From Thalassospiraceae bacterium (lineage in GTDB: Bacteria > Pseudomonadota > Alphaproteobacteria > Rhodospirillales > Magnetovibrionaceae), in the NCBI GenBank assembly GCA_030637845.1, contig DAOWFT010000125.1, forward strand, positions 1 through 16,423: a DNA stretch of 16,423 nucleotides, given 5' to 3'. A program made the translations under genes and the position numbers. This document shows positions 1 through 6,764 of the stretch, one piece after another (the stretch's first letter is position 1; each line of letters starts with the position of its first letter). The notes beneath the pieces were generated by a model that saw only the letters and a list, made by a program, of their open reading frames with translations, searched no databases and was not told where the DNA came from.

Positions 1-453
1 CAGCGGGGTGCATGGCACCATTCCATCTTGTCCGGTGGCCAGCAGCCCGGAATTAATTACATGAAAACCGTCAACGTCCTTGGCCGGGTTAATTGCGTTT
101 ATGACCTTGTTCGCATTCATATGGGCGGGTAACGGCAACTGCACCAAAATACCGTGGACGGCGGCGTCGTTATTAAGCTCATCAACACGGGCTAATAATT
201 CATCTTCTGAAGTGTCTGCGGGCAAACGAAATGTGAACGAGTTCATGCCCGCTGCCTTGGTTTGTTCGCCTTTGTTTCTTACATAAACTTGGGATGCGGC
301 ATCTTCACCGACCAGCACCACCGCAAGGCCGGGGGTAAGGTCGTTATTTTTTTTTAAAATTGCGACGTCATCTGCAACGTGGGCACGCAGGTCTTCGGCG
401 AATTTTTTGCCATCTATTATTTTGGCTATTATTTTGTCAGCATCATTGGCCAT
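1..453 (-). CDS. folD: FolD, methylenetetrahydrofolate dehydrogenase/cyclohydrolase (N-terminal half, cut by window edge)
   Basis: Bifunctional cytosolic enzyme of one-carbon metabolism. It oxidises 5,10-methylene-THF with NADP and hydrolyses the methenyl form to 10-formyl-THF. The frame is open from an ATG at 453 to base 1, giving 151 codons of a protein usually about 285-300 residues long, so the Rossmann C-terminal half lies outside the window. Visible family marks are the catalytic YxxxK motif (Tyr57, Lys61), the QLPLP segment at residues 105-109, DVDGF at 126-130 and PCTPL at 147-151. It starts 18 bases after the yggT-type gene on the same strand, so the two are probably co-transcribed. 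No strong Shine-Dalgarno lies before the ATG. Identification is firm. Confidence 0.96.
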   Translation of the reverse strand, partial: MANDADKIIAKIIDGKKFAEDLRAHVADDVAILKKNNDLTPGLAVVLVGEDAASQVYVRNKGEQTKAAGMNSFTFRLPADTSEDELLARVDELNNDAAVHGILVQLPLPAHMNANKVINAINPAKDVDGFHVINSGLLATGQDGMVPCTPL

Positions 454-471
454 CAGACAAAACCGCTACCT

Positions 472-768
472 TTATAATTTAACTATAATCCGTATAAGCA
501 TGCTTTCCACAAACCACAGCAGCAATATTAATACCACTGGCGATAGGTCAACATTTCCCATATTGGGTAGTATGTTTCGTATGGGGCGCAGGGCCGGTTC
601 GGTTATGCGGTAAATAATATCGCCAATCGAATAAATAAAACGGTTGGATGTATTAACCACGCCAAATGCGATTAGCCAGCTAAGCACCACGCTTGCCACC
701 AGCACCCAGACATAGATATTGATGACGGCGAGAATAAGTTGAAGAAGGGGAACAAGAATTACGTCCAT
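472..768 (-). CDS. yggT: YggT family small membrane protein
   Basis: A 98-residue integral membrane protein of the YggT family, whose molecular role is still poorly defined; it has been linked to osmotic tolerance and cell-division-associated clusters. Two hydrophobic segments are visible (about residues 5-36 and 75-96). They flank the conserved stretch with EPALRPIR (57-64), the LP pair and DLSP (74-77), which is the hallmark of the family. The length matches single-unit family members. A GGAG sequence lies 11 bases before the ATG. The gene precedes folD by 18 bases, suggesting a two-gene unit, though no functional link to folate is implied. Confidence 0.92.
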   Translation of the reverse strand: MDVILVPLLQLILAVINIYVWVLVASVVLSWLIAFGVVNTSNRFIYSIGDIIYRITEPALRPIRNILPNMGNVDLSPVVLILLLWFVESMLIRIIVKL

Positions 769-800
769 TTACGGTAGCTCCAGTACAGTTGTTGGAGTTA

Positions 801-828
801 ATTTTAACGACAAACTACCCTTAAACAA
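801..828 (-). promoter_or_regulatory. Possible promoter of the yggT-folD unit
   Basis: On the minus strand TTGTTT (828-823) is followed after 16 bases by TAAAAT (806-801), five of six matches to the -10 consensus. The ATG of the yggT-type gene is 32 bases beyond, leaving room for the GGAG site. Pattern match only. Confidence 0.4.
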
Positions 829-854
829 CGATGCCCGGCAAGACCCACATTAGG

Positions 855-883
855 TTATGCTGGGGGTTATGCTGGGGGTTATG
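855..883. repeat. Short tandem repeat, 12 bases x about 2.4
   Basis: The unit TTATGCTGGGGG occurs at 855-866 and 867-878, followed by a partial TTATG. It lies immediately downstream of the stop codon of the minus-strand methyltransferase gene, in the 116-base spacer before the yggT-type gene. It has no T-run or clear hairpin, so it is not an obvious terminator. Likely a slippage product. Confidence 0.75.
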
Positions 884-884
884 A

Positions 885-1832
885 TCAGATTTGGGTAAAA
901 ACCGCCAATGCGGTATCACCAGCGGGGTGTCGGTTTATGCGTTCGCGGGCGCGATGGCGGTTATAAAAATCAACAAACATTTTAGGGTTGGCGGCCACCG
1001 CCATTAAACGCCTCAGCAGCGATGGGTGTTTGTCGCCCAGCGCCCGGCCACAGGTATCTTGCACCGCCCGCTTAAACGGCGATTTGGCCTTGGCGGTTTC
1101 AAGGTGTAGATCCAGCCCCAATACATCGGCCAGTTTGCCCAGTGAATTTTTATTCCACCGGGTCAGGTGGTGGGGCGGCAGGTTCTGGATATCCCAGCCA
1201 TCAAGTTCGCGGCTCATGGGTGAATAGGGAACGGAAACATAAAGCGAGCCGCCGGGATTAAGTCTTTTTGCCAGGGCACTTGTCACCATTAACGGATTAC
1301 CCACGTGTTCAAGAACATGGCTGAGAATTATTCCGTCAAACATTTCACCATCGGCTAATGCCCCATCGGGGTTTGAGAAATCAACCAAGCGCACATCGAG
1401 GCCTTTTTCTTGCGCCAGCTTGATGGATGGCGCGCTTACGTCGACCCCGCTAAGAGAAAGGTTTTTATTAGAAGAAAGATATTGCATTAGTTTGCCGTTG
1501 CCGCAGCCGACCTCTAGCACTTTCAAATGTTCTTTGCGGCCCCCAAGATGATTGGCGATTTTTCCCCATTCCCATCTTTGTCCGGCGCTGTAACCGGCGC
1601 GCGAGGTAATCCAGCCGTAATAATCCGCCCCACCGGCAAGCATCGGGCTGGCAAACACCAACGAGCATGCCGTGCATTCCATCATGGTATAATCGGCAAT
1701 TGAAATTTCCGCTGGAATATCTTGAGCGAACACATGAGCAATTGATTTGCGTGCATCTGTTTGCGGCAAACTTTTGACCGTTATGGATTTGCCGGAACAA
1801 ATTGGGCAGATGGGCGGTTTTTCAGGCGACAT
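885..1832 (-). CDS. Class I SAM-dependent methyltransferase with N-terminal Cys4 zinc-ribbon-like segment
   Basis: A 315-residue soluble protein. Residues 9-56 hold two CxxC pairs (Cys9/Cys12 and Cys53/Cys56), a probable zinc-binding ribbon. A class I Rossmann methyltransferase domain follows: motif I LEVGCGNG (106-113), the acidic residue after strand 2 (Asp131), HVLEHV (172-177) and the NPGG turn with a following strand (192-202). The PPHHLTRW segment (219-226) is common in Methyltransf_23-type enzymes, often found in surface-polysaccharide or small-molecule modification. The substrate cannot be told from sequence. The start is supported by AAGG six bases before the ATG. The gene begins 15 bases after the metallopeptidase gene stops, so the two probably share a transcript. 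Confidence 0.9.
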   Translation of the reverse strand: MSPEKPPICPICSGKSITVKSLPQTDARKSIAHVFAQDIPAEISIADYTMMECTACSLVFASPMLAGGADYYGWITSRAGYSAGQRWEWGKIANHLGGRKEHLKVLEVGCGNGKLMQYLSSNKNLSLSGVDVSAPSIKLAQEKGLDVRLVDFSNPDGALADGEMFDGIILSHVLEHVGNPLMVTSALAKRLNPGGSLYVSVPYSPMSRELDGWDIQNLPPHHLTRWNKNSLGKLADVLGLDLHLETAKAKSPFKRAVQDTCGRALGDKHPSLLRRLMAVAANPKMFVDFYNRHRARERINRHPAGDTALAVFTQI

Positions 1833-1847
1833 AATTAACCTTAATTA

Positions 1848-2282
1848 TTAAATTAGCTCTACCGATGGATTTTCGGTTTTTTCAATTCTTTCCATATCGT
1901 CGTCACTAAAACCAAAATGATGGCCAATCTCGTGAATTAATACGTGACGCACCAGATGGCCCAAGCCTTCGCCGGTTTCGTGCCAGTAATCAAGTATGGG
2001 CCGACGATATAAAAAAACCATGTCCACGTCGGCGGGGGTGTCATGCACACTTTTATCAGCCACCGCCACGCCACGATAGAGGCCAAGCAAATCAAGTGCG
2101 TTATCTAATTCCAGCTCGACCATGGTTTCGTGATCCGGCAATTCTTCGACCCTGACAATCAGGTCCTGAATATGGGGCTGGAACTGCAAAGGCAGGTTTT
2201 TTAGCTGGTTCTCGGCAATTCGTTCCAGCACCTCAAGCTTTGGCGCCCCCGGCGGGACTAAATTGTTGTCGCTTTTTATCAT
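1848..2282 (-). CDS. Metallopeptidase family protein (minimal zincin, HExxHxxGxxD)
   Basis: A 144-residue protein of the small zincin family often annotated simply as metallopeptidase family protein. The active-site sequence is HEIGHHFGFSD (117-127): His117 and His121 would bind zinc, Glu118 is the catalytic base and Asp127 fits as third ligand. Upstream, FLYRRPILDYW (90-100) and DTPADVD (81-87) are typical of this family. No signal peptide or membrane segment is seen, so it should be cytosolic. Substrates are unknown for the family. It is the first gene of a two-gene minus-strand unit with the methyltransferase and is divergent from motA. No clear Shine-Dalgarno precedes the ATG. Confidence 0.88.
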   Translation of the reverse strand: MIKSDNNLVPPGAPKLEVLERIAENQLKNLPLQFQPHIQDLIVRVEELPDHETMVELELDNALDLLGLYRGVAVADKSVHDTPADVDMVFLYRRPILDYWHETGEGLGHLVRHVLIHEIGHHFGFSDDDMERIEKTENPSVELI

Positions 2283-2288
2283 GGCAAG

Positions 2289-2317
2289 AGACTATCCCTA
2301 GTTGAAGTCCACGCCAA
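2289..2317 (-). promoter_or_regulatory. Weak promoter-like pair next to the metallopeptidase start
   Basis: Minus-strand TTGGCG (2317-2312), a 17-base spacer and TAGTCT (2294-2289) end six bases before the ATG at 2282. Hexamers match only 3 of 6 each. If real, the transcript would be leaderless, which would fit the absence of a Shine-Dalgarno. Confidence 0.25.
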
Positions 2318-2352
2318 GAGAGCGGGCGCGTTTGTCGGGTGGGCCAGATTTT

Positions 2353-2381
2353 TTGAAAGCTAACTAATTTACTGCTAAGCT
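2353..2381 (+). promoter_or_regulatory. Candidate promoter upstream of motA
   Basis: TTGAAA (2353-2358) is followed after 17 bases by TAAGCT (2376-2381). The -10 match is poor, so this is tentative. No sigma-28 or sigma-54 signature was recognised. A strong ribosome site GAGGAG lies at 2422-2427, five bases before the motA ATG. Confidence 0.3.
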
Positions 2382-2432
2382 ATATGGCAATATTGCTGTG
2401 GGGCGCGATGTTTAGTTAGGCGAGGAGATGTC

Positions 2433-3233
2433 ATGGATCTAGCCACCCTTTTGGGACTGGTTATCGGTATATTAGTTGTGGGTCTGGCGGTTATGTCAGG
2501 GTCGGAGCTTTGGATATTTCTCAACCTTCCGGGATTTCTGATCGTTATCGGAGGCACCTTTGCCGCTACTCTTATAAAATTTTCAATCTCCAGTGTTTTT
2601 ACTGCCTTCAAGTTGGGTATTAGGTCTGCGTTTATTAGCGCATATGAAAACCCACGCGCACTTATTGATACATCAATTGATCTGGCCGGACGGGCACGCA
2701 AAGAAGGCATGCTGGCGCTGGAACAGATTGAGGTAAACAACCAATTTTATAAACGCGGAATAAGGTTATGCATTGACGGCCACGCGCTAGAGGTTGTGCG
2801 CAAGGCACTAACCAGCGAAATGGAATTATCAATACAGCGCCACGAAGAAGGCGGAAAAATATTTCGCGGCATCGGCGAATCGGCACCGGCCATGGGCATG
2901 ATAGGCACACTGGTTGGTCTGGTGCAGATGCTTTCCAGCTTGGAAGATCCGGCAACCATTGGCCCGGCCATGGCGGTTGCATTGCTGACTACATTATATG
3001 GGGCGCTTATTGCCAACCTAATCGCGCTGCCCATTGCCGACAAGCTGGAATCCAAAACCGAAGAGGAGCGCATTACCAAGGAGCTTATTCTTGAAGCGGT
3101 AACCCAAATACACGGACGACAAAGCCCGATGGTGTTGGCGGATATTCTCGAAGCCTATCTTCCCGAAGGACAACGAGGTAAACCAGCCGAAGAAGGAGAT
3201 GAGGGCCCGGCACCAGCCGAGCAAAAAACATGA
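2433..3233 (+). CDS. motA: MotA, flagellar stator protein (PomA-like)
   Basis: A 266-residue inner-membrane stator subunit that, with MotB, forms the ion channel driving flagellar rotation. Four membrane segments are visible (about 1-21, 32-52, 150-170, 181-203) with the large cytoplasmic loop between the second and third. That loop carries the conserved basic and acidic residues that contact the rotor protein FliG (Arg89, Lys90, Glu97, Glu100). The blocks APAMGMIGTLVGLVQML and GPAMAVALLTTLYGA are the channel-lining signature. The short length and these blocks resemble Vibrio PomA more than E. coli MotA, but ion choice (Na+ or H+) cannot be settled from this. The tail (250-266) is acidic and proline-rich. 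The stop overlaps the motB start (ATGA at 3230-3233), suggesting translational coupling. Strong GAGGAG RBS. Confidence 0.96.
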   Translation: MDLATLLGLVIGILVVGLAVMSGSELWIFLNLPGFLIVIGGTFAATLIKFSISSVFTAFKLGIRSAFISAYENPRALIDTSIDLAGRARKEGMLALEQIEVNNQFYKRGIRLCIDGHALEVVRKALTSEMELSIQRHEEGGKIFRGIGESAPAMGMIGTLVGLVQMLSSLEDPATIGPAMAVALLTTLYGALIANLIALPIADKLESKTEEERITKELILEAVTQIHGRQSPMVLADILEAYLPEGQRGKPAEEGDEGPAPAEQKT

Positions 3234-4060
3234 GTACGCCCAAAGCAAAAGGCAAATCCGGCGGCGCACCGTCATGGATGGTTACCTTTGCCGATTTAAT
3301 GGCATTGCTGTTGACGCTTTTTGTCTTGCTTCTTTCCTTTGCTACAATGGAAACCCAGCGTTTTAAAGATTTGGCCGGACATTTGCGCGGTGCATTTGGC
3401 TTTCAGGAAGAAAGCCTGTTAACCGGGCTTATTGAAATGGGCGGCACCCCAACCCACACCGCCAAAACAATGTCCCTGCCGGTGCCGGTTGCAAAAATAT
3501 TACCCGCCGAAGAACAGGCCGAGGGTGAAGTTACTGATGCACCACAAACCGAAGATCAGCTGGCAGACGCCTTTGTCGAACAAAGCCAAAAAACCCTGTC
3601 GCGCCTGCAAGATGAAATGGCCGGTGAAATTGAAAGCTCGTTAATTGATGTTGTCAGCGCGGGCGATATAACAATTATTCGCTTTCCCGATCAGGTTTCG
3701 TTTATGTCCGGTAGCGGTGAATTGCTGGATCAGTTTTTACCAATTATGAAAAAAATTGTTGTGGTGCTGGAAGATGCCTTAAAAGAAGGCAAGGCTCACA
3801 TAATTATTTCCGGGCATACCGACGACATCCCAATTACCACCGAACGCTATCGTTCTAACTGGGATCTTTCGGCGGCCCGGGCCGCATCGGTGGCGCATTA
3901 CCTGTTGGCAAATAGCAGTATTTCATCGTCGCTAATCACGGTACAAGGCTATGCCGATTCCAGACCCCTGCTGGCCAATACCTCGCCCAGCAATCGCGCC
4001 GCCAATAGACGGGTTGAAATTTCAATCCAACGCAGCGATGGAAATAATAAAAACGATTAG
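3230..4060 (+). CDS. motB: MotB, flagellar stator protein with peptidoglycan-binding OmpA domain (PomB-like)
   Basis: A 276-residue partner of MotA that anchors the stator to the cell wall. A single membrane helix (about 19-40) contains the ion-binding aspartate Asp22 in TFADLMALLL. The plug-like amphipathic stretch (41-58) follows. A variable periplasmic linker with many Glu, Ala and Pro residues (about 60-130) leads to the C-terminal OmpA/MotB domain (about 145-268), with SGHTDD (194-199), NWDLSAARA (210-218) and NRRVEISI (259-266) for peptidoglycan binding. It is translationally coupled to motA. Its last base overlaps the stop codon of the convergent 86-codon gene. No other flagellar structural genes are in the window, so this is a stand-alone stator operon. 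Confidence 0.95.
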   Translation: MSTPKAKGKSGGAPSWMVTFADLMALLLTLFVLLLSFATMETQRFKDLAGHLRGAFGFQEESLLTGLIEMGGTPTHTAKTMSLPVPVAKILPAEEQAEGEVTDAPQTEDQLADAFVEQSQKTLSRLQDEMAGEIESSLIDVVSAGDITIIRFPDQVSFMSGSGELLDQFLPIMKKIVVVLEDALKEGKAHIIISGHTDDIPITTERYRSNWDLSAARAASVAHYLLANSSISSSLITVQGYADSRPLLANTSPSNRAANRRVEISIQRSDGNNKND

Positions 4061-4317
4061 GCGTCTTGCTTGCCCGCCGCGTCACCGCGCGTGGCTAGTA
4101 TTCGCCATATCTTTAGACCGGCAAGAGCGCCGAGGCCGCCATGCATAAACACATCAAACACATCGATTAGCTTGAACGCATCGCCGTTAATGGCCATCAA
4201 GAACTTTTGCACCAGATGCGGCTCGGGCGCAAACGGTGCCAACCCCATCCATATGCCAATAGCCAGGGTCGGCAGGGTGGGAAGATTGTCTATAAAACTT
4301 GCCAGTTTCTCGTTCAT
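4057..4317 (-). CDS. Small conserved membrane protein (LAPF-PEPHL type)
   Basis: An 86-residue protein with one or two hydrophobic stretches (about 14-32 and 55-74). The segment GLAPFAPEPHLVQK (25-38), then a DVFDVFMHGG motif (52-61), resembles a family of roughly 80-residue proteins in Rhodospirillales and relatives. These are sometimes automatically named RND transporter, a name not justified at this size. From memory of that family, it probably sits in the inner membrane; function unknown. AAGG lies about 11 bases before the ATG. The gene converges on motB, and the two stop codons overlap by a few bases. Confidence 0.75.
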   Translation of the reverse strand: MNEKLASFIDNLPTLPTLAIGIWMGLAPFAPEPHLVQKFLMAINGDAFKLIDVFDVFMHGGLGALAGLKIWRILATRGDAAGKQDA

Positions 4318-4386
4318 TTTAATGTATCCTTTTGGGCCCCAATAGGGCGGAAACCCTTATTGTTTAGTTATTTAAGTAATTGCTAA

Positions 4387-4408
4387 TATAATATCCACCG
4401 CTTGTCAA
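4387..4408. promoter_or_regulatory. AT-rich divergent promoter region between the 86-codon gene and the EamA transporter
   Basis: The 187-base spacer 4318-4504 separates divergent genes. It holds a perfect plus-strand TATAAT (4387-4392), with TTAGTT 17 bases upstream (4364-4369) as a weak -35. It also holds a perfect minus-strand TTGACA (4408-4403) without a good -10 at the right spacing. Both directions therefore have half of a good promoter. Which is used cannot be decided here. Confidence 0.4.
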
Positions 4409-4504
4409 TTATTGGCTAAATTGTAGCCCTACAACTTAGCCGTAGACTGCGCGCAAACGCTGGGCATAACCTCTGCCATTAGAACGGTTAAGGTAACGCT
4501 GTCC

Positions 4505-5422
4505 ATGAATACCCTTGCTCTTTATTTGACCACCGTACTTATCTGGGGTTCGACCTGGATTGCCATTAAATGGCAATTGGGTGCTGTTTCCCCCGATGCA
4601 TCGGTTGCCTATCGATTTTTAATTGCGGCATTGTTTTTAATTGCCTGGGCAATTTTACGGGGCAAGGATATGCGCTATTCCAGGCACGATCATTTTTGGA
4701 TGGCCATACAAGGGCTGTTTCTTTTTTCCGTCAATTATTACATTTTTTATGTGGCGAGCTCCGACCTTACCACCGGATTGGTGGCGGTAACATTTTCTAC
4801 CATAGTGCCAATGAATATTTTGTTCGGCAAAATATTTTTCAAAACTCCGGCAACAATGCGGGTGCTTATGGGTGCGGGGCTTGGCCTTGGTGGATTGGGG
4901 TTGGTGTTCTGGCCGGAAATTGAAAATTTTAACATGGCTGATGACGGTGCCCGTGGGTTAATGCTTTGCCTTTTGGCGACAACATTTGCCAGCCTTGGCA
5001 ATATGGCAAGCGCGCGCAACCAGCGCCGCGGCCTGCCGGTTTTGCAAACCAACGCCTATGGAATGCTGTATGGTGCAACGTTCACATTTGCTTTTGCGTT
5101 TCTGTCCGGAACTGATTTCACGTTCGATCCGTCAATTAAATATGTTGGATCGCTTTTGTATCTGGCGCTGTTTGGTTCGGTAATTGCCTTTGGTGCCTAC
5201 CTTACCCTGCTTGGGCGTATCGGCGCCGGACGGGCAGCATATGCTTCGGTATTATTTCCGGTAGTAGCCCTGACCCTGTCGGTAATTTTTGAAAATTATA
5301 CATTTACCCCAGAAGCAATAATTGGTGCGGTGCTGGTGCTGACCGGCAACATACTGGTACTGGCCCGGGCCGAGCACGCAAAAAATCTTTTGGCACTGCT
5401 GGGGCGAAGCAAAAGCCGATAA
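4505..5422 (+). CDS. EamA/DMT superfamily transporter
   Basis: A 305-residue inner-membrane protein with about ten hydrophobic segments arranged as two EamA repeats (about 5-135 and 150-290). The first repeat shows the family opening WGSTWIAIKW (14-23), then AYRFLIAALFLI. The second ends with the typical LFGSVIAFGAYLTLL and a final helix near 276-290. Members export amino acids, purines or other metabolites. The substrate cannot be read from sequence. The start at 4505 is preceded by AAGGT at 4490-4494. The gene appears to be a single transcription unit closed by terminator-like hairpins downstream. Confidence 0.92.
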   Translation: MNTLALYLTTVLIWGSTWIAIKWQLGAVSPDASVAYRFLIAALFLIAWAILRGKDMRYSRHDHFWMAIQGLFLFSVNYYIFYVASSDLTTGLVAVTFSTIVPMNILFGKIFFKTPATMRVLMGAGLGLGGLGLVFWPEIENFNMADDGARGLMLCLLATTFASLGNMASARNQRRGLPVLQTNAYGMLYGATFTFAFAFLSGTDFTFDPSIKYVGSLLYLALFGSVIAFGAYLTLLGRIGAGRAAYASVLFPVVALTLSVIFENYTFTPEAIIGAVLVLTGNILVLARAEHAKNLLALLGRSKSR

Positions 5423-5426
5423 AAAA

Positions 5427-5460
5427 AGCGCCCCAACAAATATTTGCCAGCGCTCTTTTT
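5427..5460 (+). terminator. Probable rho-independent terminator after the EamA transporter
   Basis: AGCGC (5427-5431) pairs with GCGCT (5450-5454), with an inner AAAT/ATTT pairing in the loop, followed by CTTTTT. The stem is short, but the position just after the stop codon and the T-run fit a terminator. Confidence 0.45.
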
Positions 5461-5476
5461 AATTAATTATCAGGCT

Positions 5477-5512
5477 AAACCGGCGGCAACCGCCTTGATC
5501 GGGCCCGGTTTT
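5477..5512 (+). terminator. Second terminator-like hairpin before the RNA methyltransferase gene
   Basis: AAACCGG (5477-5483) pairs with CCGGTTT (5505-5511) and is followed by only one more T. An alternative inner hairpin GGCGG/CCGCC (5482-5494) competes. The same AAACCGG stem is used in the argG terminator at 10368. It could alternatively shape the leader of the downstream gene. Confidence 0.35.
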
Positions 5513-5552
5513 CCTTGCAAAAGGTGAATGTTTTAGCCATGTTGGGGGCATA

Positions 5553-6158
5553 ATGAGCAACAGCAACTCCATTAAGGAACTTCGTGGATATTTCGGCGTC
5601 GGCGTCGAAGGTATTTCCAAACCCATGAACGCAGGCGCAATATTTCGTACCGCCCATGCGTTTGGCGCCAGCTTTGCCTTTACCGTGGCGGCATCATATC
5701 CCGCGCGTGAAGGCGCGCTGGCCGATACCTCAAAATCCGGGAGCCACATTCCGTTTTACAAATTCCCTGATATTAATTCCATGTCGCTACCCGATGACTG
5801 CCGCATTGTCGGGGTTGAGCTGTCGGACAAGGCGGTTGAGCTACCCAGTTTTCGTCATCCATCGCGGGCGGCATATATATTGGGGCCGGAGCGCGGTTCT
5901 ATTTCGCCGGAAATGTCCGAGCTTTGTGAATTTGTGGTGAAAATACCAACCAAGTTTTGCGTTAATGTTTCGGTCGCCGCCGCCATTGTAATGTATGACC
6001 GGGTAACGAGTCTGGGGCGCTTTCCACCCCGTCCGGTCAGGCCCGGTGGCCCGGTGGAAGAATTACCCACCCACGTGCATGGCGATCCGGTATTTCGCAA
6101 TATAGATAAATTCAAAAGCCCGCCACCGCTGGGGGGCGAGTTTGATGGCAAAAAATAA
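5553..6158 (+). CDS. SpoU/TrmH-family RNA ribose methyltransferase
   Basis: A 201-residue SPOUT-fold enzyme that methylates the 2'-oxygen of a ribose in tRNA or rRNA using SAM. All three SpoU motifs are present: motif 1 with Asn26 and Arg32 in MNAGAIFRTAHAFGA, motif 2 ILGPERGSIS (109-118) and motif 3 VNVSVAAAIVMYDR (137-150). The last two form the trefoil knot that holds SAM. The C-terminal tail (155-201) is proline- and glycine-rich and looks unstructured. No N-terminal substrate-binding domain precedes the SpoU domain, so it resembles short TrmH/TrmL-like enzymes. The exact target nucleotide cannot be assigned. No strong ribosome site precedes the ATG. Confidence 0.9.
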   Translation: MSNSNSIKELRGYFGVGVEGISKPMNAGAIFRTAHAFGASFAFTVAASYPAREGALADTSKSGSHIPFYKFPDINSMSLPDDCRIVGVELSDKAVELPSFRHPSRAAYILGPERGSISPEMSELCEFVVKIPTKFCVNVSVAAAIVMYDRVTSLGRFPPRPVRPGGPVEELPTHVHGDPVFRNIDKFKSPPPLGGEFDGKK

Positions 6159-6175
6159 TCCATCTCACTTGTTGC

Positions 6176-6204
6176 TTGGCAAGTCCATCCATCGGGTTTA
6201 TCAA
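6176..6204 (+). promoter_or_regulatory. Promoter of the IalB-like gene, near-leaderless
   Basis: TTGGCA (6176-6181, five of six matches) is followed after 17 bases by TATCAA (6199-6204, four of six). The chosen ATG at 6215 lies ten bases further on. An alternative TTG start codon at 6176 would be this -35 element, which argues against using it. Confidence 0.5.
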
Positions 6205-6214
6205 TTGTAACGTG

Positions 6215-6712
6215 ATGAAACGTATTTTTTTCCTTTTTGTAGTGCTTGCTGCCGCAACCCCTGCCAGCGCAGAATTGCTGATAGAATCTGGTGAGTGGAC
6301 CGCATACAAGGAAAAGGATTCCGCTGGCACGGTTTGTTTTATTTCATCTGAGCCAACCAAGGACCAAGGGGCCTATAAAAAACGTGGCGATATTTTTGCC
6401 ATTGTTACCCACCGACCACAGGAAAACACCGTTAACGAGGTAAGTTTTCAGGCCGGCTACACATATAAAAAAGGCGTTGATGCCAGCGCCAAAATAGATA
6501 GCAAAAAATCTTTCAAGCTGTTCACCCAGGGTGAGGGTGCGTGGACCTATGACAAAAAAAGCGACGAGGCCATGGTCGCGGCGATGAAGGGTGGAACCAC
6601 CATGGTGGCAAAAGGAACCTCGAGCCGGGGCACCAAAACCACCGATACCTACTCACTTAAGGGCTTCACCAAGGCCTTGCGGGCGGCGGCAAAGGCCTGC
6701 GGAATCAAATAA
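6215..6712 (+). CDS. Invasion-associated locus B (IalB) family exported protein
   Basis: From the ATG at 6215 the product is 165 residues with a clear signal peptide: basic MKR, hydrophobic core, and an ASA cleavage site after residue 19. An in-frame TTG at 6176 would add 13 residues before the signal peptide and overlaps a good -35 hexamer, so it is less likely. The mature part resembles the alphaproteobacterial IalB family: an opening ESGEWTAYKE segment, a CFISSEP strand, a central KSFKLFTQGEGAW stretch and a C-terminal FTKALRAAAKACGIK. It probably acts in the periplasm. IalB was named in Bartonella for erythrocyte invasion, but homologues are widespread in free-living species and no virulence role is implied. 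It sits 52 bases before rlmN. Confidence 0.82.
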   Translation: MKRIFFLFVVLAAATPASAELLIESGEWTAYKEKDSAGTVCFISSEPTKDQGAYKKRGDIFAIVTHRPQENTVNEVSFQAGYTYKKGVDASAKIDSKKSFKLFTQGEGAWTYDKKSDEAMVAAMKGGTTMVAKGTSSRGTKTTDTYSLKGFTKALRAAAKACGIK

Positions 6713-6727
6713 GTAGCCTGCTAATCT

Positions 6728-6755
6728 TTGCAATTGGCAAATAAAGGCGTATATC
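6728..6755 (+). promoter_or_regulatory. Candidate near-leaderless promoter of rlmN
   Basis: TTGCAA (6728-6733) and TATATC (6750-6755) are separated by 16 bases. The ATG of rlmN follows nine bases after the -10, and there is no Shine-Dalgarno in between. Confidence 0.35.
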
Positions 6756-6764
6756 AGCGCCATT

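Noticed and set aside
80..613. Plus-strand open frames at 80-286 and 407-613
   Set aside because: They lie antisense to folD and the yggT-type gene, which have clear family motifs. The predicted peptides show no recognisable domain.
1468..1800. Second minus-strand frame inside the methyltransferase gene (1468-1800)
   Set aside because: It overlaps the zinc-ribbon and motif I coding region in another frame and yields no recognisable protein. There is no sign of a frameshift in the main frame.
2375..3275. Minus-strand open frames opposite motA (2375-2740, 2662-2982, 2747-3079, 3018-3275)
   Set aside because: These are mirror frames of a strongly recognised gene, with serine/proline-rich composition and no ribosome sites.
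4570..5183. Alternative frames inside the EamA transporter gene (for example 4570-4923 plus, 4747-5052 minus)
   Set aside because: They are shadows of the transporter frame, which alone gives the expected ten-helix pattern.
6176..6214. TTG start at 6176 for the IalB-like protein
   Set aside because: It would put 13 residues before an otherwise ideal signal peptide, and the TTG is part of a good -35 hexamer.
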